A model generated the notes under the pieces. The model did not search any database and was not told where the DNA came from. It saw only the letters and a program-made list of their open reading frames with translations. From Bacillota bacterium (GTDB taxonomy: Bacteria; Bacillota; Bacilli; Tumebacillales; Effusibacillaceae), in contig JAGVBM010000118.1 in the NCBI GenBank assembly GCA_020059765.1, positions 1-25,755 on the forward strand: a stretch of DNA of 25,755 nt. Reading direction: 5' to 3'. Both the position numbers and the translations under genes were made by a program. The number at the start of each line of letters is the position of its first letter. The first letter of the stretch is position 1. Below, in pieces: positions 21,497-25,755 of this stretch.

Positions 21497-21994
21497 ATGG
21501 AATATCGGCGCCCACAATCCTATGAAGAACGATTTCTGATATTGTCCAGCAAGCTGGAACGGATGTTGTTTCGTGTCGCCATGGTTGGATTTGCCGGGAT
21601 CGTGATCAGCCAGATCGTTCTATCCGTCCCCGAAATTCGAAGTGTACTGTCGGCTGCGGATCGGCTGGAAGGTCAGCAAATTTCCTCAGACAAGACGGAT
21701 TCGGGCACTTCGACAGCGGAAAAGGAGATCACGATTCGTTCGTTGACAGACAAACCGATTACCGCCTGGGTAAAAATTAACGGAGTACCGGTGGCACAGA
21801 TACTCCCCAACGGTGTAAGGATCAAAGTCAAAAAAAATGAAATCGTTGAAATTGACACTTCTTCTCTAGAAGGGATTTACCGTTTTGAGATCGATCACAA
21901 TGACCCGAGCATAACGTATCCGACTCCGGGGATTCTGGTGGAAAGCAGTCAGACTCATGCGGCAGTTCTAAAGCCCATTCTTGTCCAAGACTGA
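21497..21994 (+). CDS. Single-pass membrane protein of unknown function
   Basis: This 165-residue protein has a charged N-terminus (MEYRRPQSYEER), one predicted membrane helix at about residues 25-43 (FRVAMVGFAGIVISQIVL) and a Ser/Thr-rich linker (about 56-72). The C-terminal domain (about 76-165) is beta-rich, with ITIRSLTDKPITAWVKINGV. The topology suggests the C-terminal domain faces outside. ATG 21497 has GCGAGGTGG upstream. It follows ypeB by 56 bases with no terminator between, so it may share the sleB-ypeB transcript. In B. subtilis this position holds ypfA (motI, a PilZ protein), which this is not. No named family is recognised. Confidence 0.75.
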   Translation: MEYRRPQSYEERFLILSSKLERMLFRVAMVGFAGIVISQIVLSVPEIRSVLSAADRLEGQQISSDKTDSGTSTAEKEITIRSLTDKPITAWVKINGVPVAQILPNGVRIKVKKNEIVEIDTSSLEGIYRFEIDHNDPSITYPTPGILVESSQTHAAVLKPILVQD

Positions 21995-22000
21995 ATCATC

Positions 22001-22030
22001 TTGCCATACAACTTCGCCTTATGATAGTAT
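22001..22030 (+). promoter_or_regulatory. Possible promoter upstream of cmk
   Basis: TTGCCA (22001-22006), an 18-base spacer and TAGTAT (22025-22030) form a plausible sigma-A promoter. The predicted start site falls at the first base of the following hairpin. Confidence 0.4.
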
Positions 22031-22036
22031 TTATTT

Positions 22037-22063
22037 GAGCAGGCACTGCCTGCTCTTTCTTTT
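22037..22063 (+). terminator. Terminator-like hairpin before cmk
   Basis: A perfect 8-bp stem GAGCAGGC/GCCTGCTC with a three-base loop is followed by TTTCTTTT. It ends the upstream transcript 42 bases after the 165-residue gene, or may form the 5' end of the cmk mRNA. Confidence 0.8.
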
Positions 22064-22095
22064 ACATCGGAGCTTTGCCGCAGGAGGATGCATGA

Positions 22096-22776
22096 ATGAA
22101 ACAATTACGGGTTGCAATCGACGGACCGGCTGGAGCAGGAAAGAGTACCGCAGCAAAGTTGGTGGCCAAGGAACTTGCATTGCCTTACATAGATACGGGA
22201 GCCATGTACAGAGCGGTTACCTGGAAAGCTCTTCAGTTAGGAATGAGCTTGGATGAAGAAGACAAGGTAACCGAACTGGCGTCTCGCTTGGATATTGCTT
22301 TTATCGCTAACCATGAACAGCAAAGCGTGTTGGTGGACGGAGAGATCGCAACGGAACAGATTCGCTCACCAGAAGTAACCGAACGGGTTTCGCAGGTGGC
22401 GGCCATTCGCGGAGTTCGTGCAGAAATGGTAAAATTACAGCAAAGAATTGCGAATCGACAAGGGGTTGTCATGGATGGACGGGATATTGGAACGCACGTG
22501 ATCCCCGATGCCGAGGTCAAGATTTTTTTAACTGCATCCTTGCAAGAACGGGCAAAACGAAGAAAGCTGGAAATGGAAAACAAGGGGATCTATCTCTCTC
22601 AGGACGAATTGGAAACAAGCATTGCCAGACGGGATGAACTGGACAGTTCCCGAGATGTCGCCCCGCTCCGGCAGGCGGAAGATGCTCATTTGATCGACAC
22701 GACCGGTCAGACGGCTGCTGAGGTTGCAGAGAGGATCCTCGGCGTTTGCAAAGATTTTCTAGGCACGAATCAATAG
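22096..22776 (+). CDS. cmk: Cytidylate kinase
   Basis: This 226-residue enzyme phosphorylates CMP and dCMP to the diphosphates using ATP, feeding nucleic acid and phospholipid synthesis. The P-loop GPAGAGKST lies at residues 10-18, followed by YIDTGAMYRAVTW. The CMP-binding region includes RVSQVAAIRGVR, and MDGRDIGTHVIPDAEVKIFL and the lid segment RRDELDSSRDVAPL are also present. AGGAGG at 22082-22087 is eight bases before ATG 22096. plsC follows after ten bases and ypfD after that, the Bacillus order. Confidence 0.96.
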   Translation: MKQLRVAIDGPAGAGKSTAAKLVAKELALPYIDTGAMYRAVTWKALQLGMSLDEEDKVTELASRLDIAFIANHEQQSVLVDGEIATEQIRSPEVTERVSQVAAIRGVRAEMVKLQQRIANRQGVVMDGRDIGTHVIPDAEVKIFLTASLQERAKRRKLEMENKGIYLSQDELETSIARRDELDSSRDVAPLRQAEDAHLIDTTGQTAAEVAERILGVCKDFLGTNQ

Positions 22777-22786
22777 GGAGAAGAGT

Positions 22787-23383
22787 ATGATGATATATGT
22801 ATTTGTCAGAAGTTTACTGCAGGTCATGTATTCCCTCTTATTTCCGCTGAAAATCGAAGGGGAGCACCATATACCGAAAGATGGTCCGGTGCTGCTTTGT
22901 GCCAATCACATCAGCTTGCTTGATCCGCCGGCGATCGGAATTTGGTTGGAACGCAAAGTTTCTTTCTTTGCAAAAGAGGAATTATTTCGTATCCCGTTGC
23001 TGGGAGCCATTATCCGCGCAGTGGGTGCCATTCCGGTAAAACGGGGCGCCGGTGATCGAAAAGCGCTGAGTCTTACGTTGGACGTTTTGAAACAGGGCGG
23101 GATTGTCGGCATTTTTCCGGAAGGAACCCGCATTCATTCAGGAATGATTGAAGAAGGAAAGAAAGGTGCCGCTTTTTTTGCTGTGCGCAGTCAAGCTGTT
23201 GTAATACCGGTTGCCATTCTGGGTCCTTATCGTTTATTCCGCAAAACCCGCATCGTCTACGGAGCGCCGATTGATCTCAGTGCTTACCGGAACATGAAAT
23301 CGAATTCTGCCGTTCTGGCGGAAGTGAGTACGCTGATTATGGAGCATATCCGCAGATTGAGCAAGCAGAGTATGGGGAAGTAA
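22787..23383 (+). CDS. plsC: 1-acyl-sn-glycerol-3-phosphate acyltransferase
   Basis: This 198-residue membrane-associated enzyme acylates lysophosphatidic acid to phosphatidic acid, a step of phospholipid synthesis. The catalytic block is NHISLLD (H41 and D46, the HX4D motif), and the substrate-binding block is FPEGTR (110-115). An N-terminal hydrophobic segment (about 4-21) would associate with the membrane, and VIPVAILGPY marks block IV. ATG 22787 has GGGAG six bases upstream. The gene lies ten bases after cmk, so the pair is cotranscribed. Confidence 0.94.
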   Translation: MMIYVFVRSLLQVMYSLLFPLKIEGEHHIPKDGPVLLCANHISLLDPPAIGIWLERKVSFFAKEELFRIPLLGAIIRAVGAIPVKRGAGDRKALSLTLDVLKQGGIVGIFPEGTRIHSGMIEEGKKGAAFFAVRSQAVVIPVAILGPYRLFRKTRIVYGAPIDLSAYRNMKSNSAVLAEVSTLIMEHIRRLSKQSMGK

Positions 23384-23494
23384 GTCTTTCTGCATACTAC
23401 CTGTAGTTGTCGGCATGTGCGTTGATTGGAGTGGGTGAGCTTCATCCCTGCCAATAAATTATTTCCAGTGATAAGTTTTGGGAGGTAGTGGTCA

Positions 23495-24646
23495 ATGGTG
23501 GAAGAAATGAAGGACATGACTGAAGTATTTACTGTACAACAAGGAGATATCGTAAAGGGAACCATTACAAAGATTGAAGATGGCCAAGCGGTCGTAGACC
23601 TTGGCTATAAATATGACGGGGTTATCCCGATCGGCGAATTGTCGTCGCTGCGGGTCGACAACGCGGCAGATGTTGTTGCTGTCGGCGAAGAGATCGAATT
23701 GAAAGTGCTGCGCATCAACGATGATGAAGGAAAGATCATTCTCTCCAAAAAAGCGGTTGATTCGGCCAAAGCTTGGGATGTGCTGCAACAACATCTCGAC
23801 AACAACGATGCGTTTGACGTCAAAATTGCCGATATTGTCAAAGGCGGCCTGGTCGCCGACGTCGGGGTTCGCGGTTTTATCCCGGCATCCCTGGTGGAAC
23901 GTCATTTTGTCGAAGACTTCGGTGATTATAAGGGACGGACGTTGCGAGTCAAGGTTGTGGAATTAAACAAAAATGACAACAAAGTGATCTTATCCCACCG
24001 TGCCGTATTGGACGTAGAGGCGGAAAAGCAGAAGCAGGAGCTGATTCATTCGATTCAATCCGGTGAAGTTCGTTCAGGGACGGTTCGCCGTATCACCGAT
24101 TTCGGCGTGTTTGTCGATTTGGGCGGCGTGGATGGTTTGGTGCACATTTCCGAAATGGCTTGGCACCGAGTTGAGAATCCGGCCGAAGTCGTGCAAGAAG
24201 GAGATCAAGTAAAAGTAAAAGTTTTGAAAGTCGTCCCTGAGCAAGGCCGTATTTCCCTGTCGATCAAGGAAGCGGCACCAGGTCCGTGGAGCGGGGTTTC
24301 CGCTAAATTCAAAACCGGTGATGTGGTAACAGGAATTGTGAAACGACTCGTCTCATTTGGCGCGTTCGTCGAACTGCAACCAGGAGTGGAAGGGTTGGTT
24401 CATATTTCGCAAATCTCCAACAAACATATTGCATCTCCGCAAGAAGTTCTTGAGGTGGGGCAAGAAGTGAAAGTGAAGGTGTTGGACGTAAACGAAGGAG
24501 AAAAACGTGTTTCCTTGTCGATCCGGGAAGTGGAAGGGGATTCTCGCCGACAGGAAGTTGATAAATACGTGGAGAAACAACAAACCAATCAGGGAACCGG
24601 CGTGACGCTAGGGGATATGTTTGGAGACCTCTTTAAAAATCAATAG
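23495..24646 (+). CDS. ypfD: S1 domain RNA-binding protein (YpfD-like ribosomal protein S1 homologue)
   Basis: The 383-residue protein has four S1 (OB-fold) RNA-binding repeats, at about residues 15-85, 103-168, 189-258 and 274-345. The last two carry full signatures such as TDFGVFVDLGGVDGLVHISE and VSFGAFVELQPGVEGLVHIS. Gram-negative S1 has six repeats; the four-repeat Bacillus YpfD form is not essential for translation. The tail is charged and Gln-rich. ATG 23495 has GGGAGGT eight bases upstream. The 111 bases after plsC hold no terminator or clear promoter. fni begins 17 bases after the stop. Confidence 0.94.
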   Translation: MVEEMKDMTEVFTVQQGDIVKGTITKIEDGQAVVDLGYKYDGVIPIGELSSLRVDNAADVVAVGEEIELKVLRINDDEGKIILSKKAVDSAKAWDVLQQHLDNNDAFDVKIADIVKGGLVADVGVRGFIPASLVERHFVEDFGDYKGRTLRVKVVELNKNDNKVILSHRAVLDVEAEKQKQELIHSIQSGEVRSGTVRRITDFGVFVDLGGVDGLVHISEMAWHRVENPAEVVQEGDQVKVKVLKVVPEQGRISLSIKEAAPGPWSGVSAKFKTGDVVTGIVKRLVSFGAFVELQPGVEGLVHISQISNKHIASPQEVLEVGQEVKVKVLDVNEGEKRVSLSIREVEGDSRRQEVDKYVEKQQTNQGTGVTLGDMFGDLFKNQ

Positions 24647-24663
24647 CGGAAAGAGGTTGGGAT

Positions 24664-25725
24664 GTGTCCAGGGAAGATCGAAAGTTAGATCACATTAAAT
24701 TTGCATTGTCCACAACCAGAGATGAGACTGGCGATTTTGACGACTTGCACGTTGTACACCGCTCCTTGCCGGAGTCGGCAATGGAAAACTGTCAACTGGA
24801 TACGCAAATCGGCGGACTGAAATTTGGTTCGCCGATTTTTATCAACGCGATGACAGGAGGCTCCATCTCGACGATTGAAATCAATCGCGATCTGGCGGCA
24901 GCTGCAAAAACAACGGGTGTTGCATTGGCAGTCGGCTCGCAGCGAGCCGCACTGTCGAATCCCCAATTGACGGAAACATATCGGATTGTCAGAACGGTCA
25001 ACCCGGAGGGAGTTATCATCGGCAATTTGGGTGCAGACACCACTGTCGAGGACGCCAAACGAGCTGTCGAAATGGTCGAGGCCAATATGCTGCAGCTGCA
25101 TTTAAATGTGCCGCAAGAATTGGTGATGCCGGAAGGGGATCGGGATTTCCGCGGAATCTTGCGATCGATCGAACAAGTGGTTCGACATTTGGCTGTGCCG
25201 GTGATAGTGAAGGAAGTCGGTTTCGGGATGAGCAGCGAAACCTATCGGCAGCTGATGGAGATTGGCGTGTCGCAGATTGATGTCGGCGGACGCGGCGGAA
25301 CCAATTTTATTCGGATTGAGAATCAACGGCGGACTTCAGATGATTATCCGTTTCTGTACGGATGGGGACAATCCACTGTCGTATCCCTGTTGGAGCTGCA
25401 ACTGATTAAACATCCCTTTGACGTAATCGCTTCCGGAGGCATCCGCAATGCATTGGATATGGTCAAGACCATGATCCTGGGAGCCAAAGCGGTGGGGGTG
25501 GCGGGGCCCATTCTCCGATTGCATGCGGAAGCCGGAGCAGAGGGTGTCATCCAGGCCATTGACACTTGGCATGAACATCTCAAAATCATCATGACCATGC
25601 TTGGGGTGCGGACGATCCGGGAATTGTCCTCCGTACCGCTGGTCATTACAGGCAAGAGCAAAGATTGGTGCCTAGCAAGGGGGATCGACATACACCGCTA
25701 TGCAAAACCACTGCACTCGCTGTAG
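24664..25725 (+). CDS. fni: Isopentenyl-diphosphate delta-isomerase, type 2 (FMN-dependent)
   Basis: This 353-residue flavoenzyme interconverts isopentenyl and dimethylallyl diphosphate using reduced FMN, NADPH and magnesium. Conserved blocks include RKLDHI near the N-terminus, FINAMTGGS, ALAVGSQRAAL, IIGNLGAD, LQLHLNVPQELVMPEGDRD (magnesium/diphosphate site), VIVKEVGFGMS, DVGGRGGTNF and ASGGIRN (flavin site). The start is GTG 24664 with AGAGG seven bases upstream. It is cotranscribed with ypfD, and ypfD-fni adjacency also occurs in Bacillus. No other isoprenoid genes lie in the window. Confidence 0.96.
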   Translation: MSREDRKLDHIKFALSTTRDETGDFDDLHVVHRSLPESAMENCQLDTQIGGLKFGSPIFINAMTGGSISTIEINRDLAAAAKTTGVALAVGSQRAALSNPQLTETYRIVRTVNPEGVIIGNLGADTTVEDAKRAVEMVEANMLQLHLNVPQELVMPEGDRDFRGILRSIEQVVRHLAVPVIVKEVGFGMSSETYRQLMEIGVSQIDVGGRGGTNFIRIENQRRTSDDYPFLYGWGQSTVVSLLELQLIKHPFDVIASGGIRNALDMVKTMILGAKAVGVAGPILRLHAEAGAEGVIQAIDTWHEHLKIIMTMLGVRTIRELSSVPLVITGKSKDWCLARGIDIHRYAKPLHSL

Positions 25726-25731
25726 TGGTTT
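25705..25731 (+). terminator. Possible terminator overlapping the fni stop
   Basis: A 10-bp stem (25705-25714 with 25722-25731, one G-U pair) spans the last codons and stop of fni. Its T's belong mostly to the stem and no clear run follows before the window ends. Confidence 0.4.
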
Positions 25732-25755
25732 GTTGGTATAGACTTCCTTGCGGGA

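Overview
The window reads as chromosomal DNA of a low-to-mid GC, Gram-positive, endospore-forming member of the Bacilli. A spore cortex hydrolase with its partner (SleB-YpeB), PrsW, CcpA, MecA, an S1-like YpfD protein and a type 2 isopentenyl-diphosphate isomerase are all present. The stretch gdh / prsW / sleB-ypeB / cmk / ypfD / fni follows the order I recall for Bacillus subtilis. Several small lineage-specific proteins suggest an Alicyclobacillaceae-like relative (Effusibacillus or Tumebacillus type), but that placement is inference. No phage, insertion sequence, CRISPR array or resistance island was seen.

Layout. 1-568: 3' end of a cold shock gene, its terminator, then an empty spacer. 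569-3668: a class A penicillin-binding protein with a tandem-repeat tail, then folE under its own promoter. 3731-4417 (minus): a COG1768-like metallophosphoesterase, divergent from 4482-7895 (plus), a run of four genes: SprT-like protein, tandem winged-helix protein, small coiled-coil protein and a compact UvrD-family helicase. 8106-9014: eight tRNA genes (Asn, Thr, Tyr, Trp, His, Gln, Leu, Val) with a lone 5S rRNA gene between His and Gln. 9117-12186: ccpA-pepV, then mecA. 12187-12625: a non-coding stretch with two terminators and a possible decayed ORF. 12626-15413 (minus): MFS transporter, phosphosulfolactate synthase and a UPF0756 membrane protein. 15564-17070: a 59-codon ORF and glutamate dehydrogenase, converging on asparaginase (17172-18143, minus). 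18273-25725 (plus): prsW, a small Cys-rich protein, sleB-ypeB, a small membrane protein, cmk, plsC, ypfD and fni.

How it fits together. The second half mixes spore physiology (SleB/YpeB germination enzymes, probable sulfolactate synthesis) with nitrogen-source catabolism (asparaginase and glutamate dehydrogenase) and envelope or lipid precursor supply (PlsC, Fni, Cmk). The least ordinary segment is 4482-7895. Its 242-residue protein has two winged-helix-like repeats resembling the HARE-HTH fold of the RNA polymerase delta subunit. It is linked through a small coiled-coil gene to a UvrD-type helicase that lacks the usual PcrA tail. This recalls the delta-HelD partnership and is the best candidate here for an undescribed module. 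All calls come from reading the sequence by eye; no database search was run.
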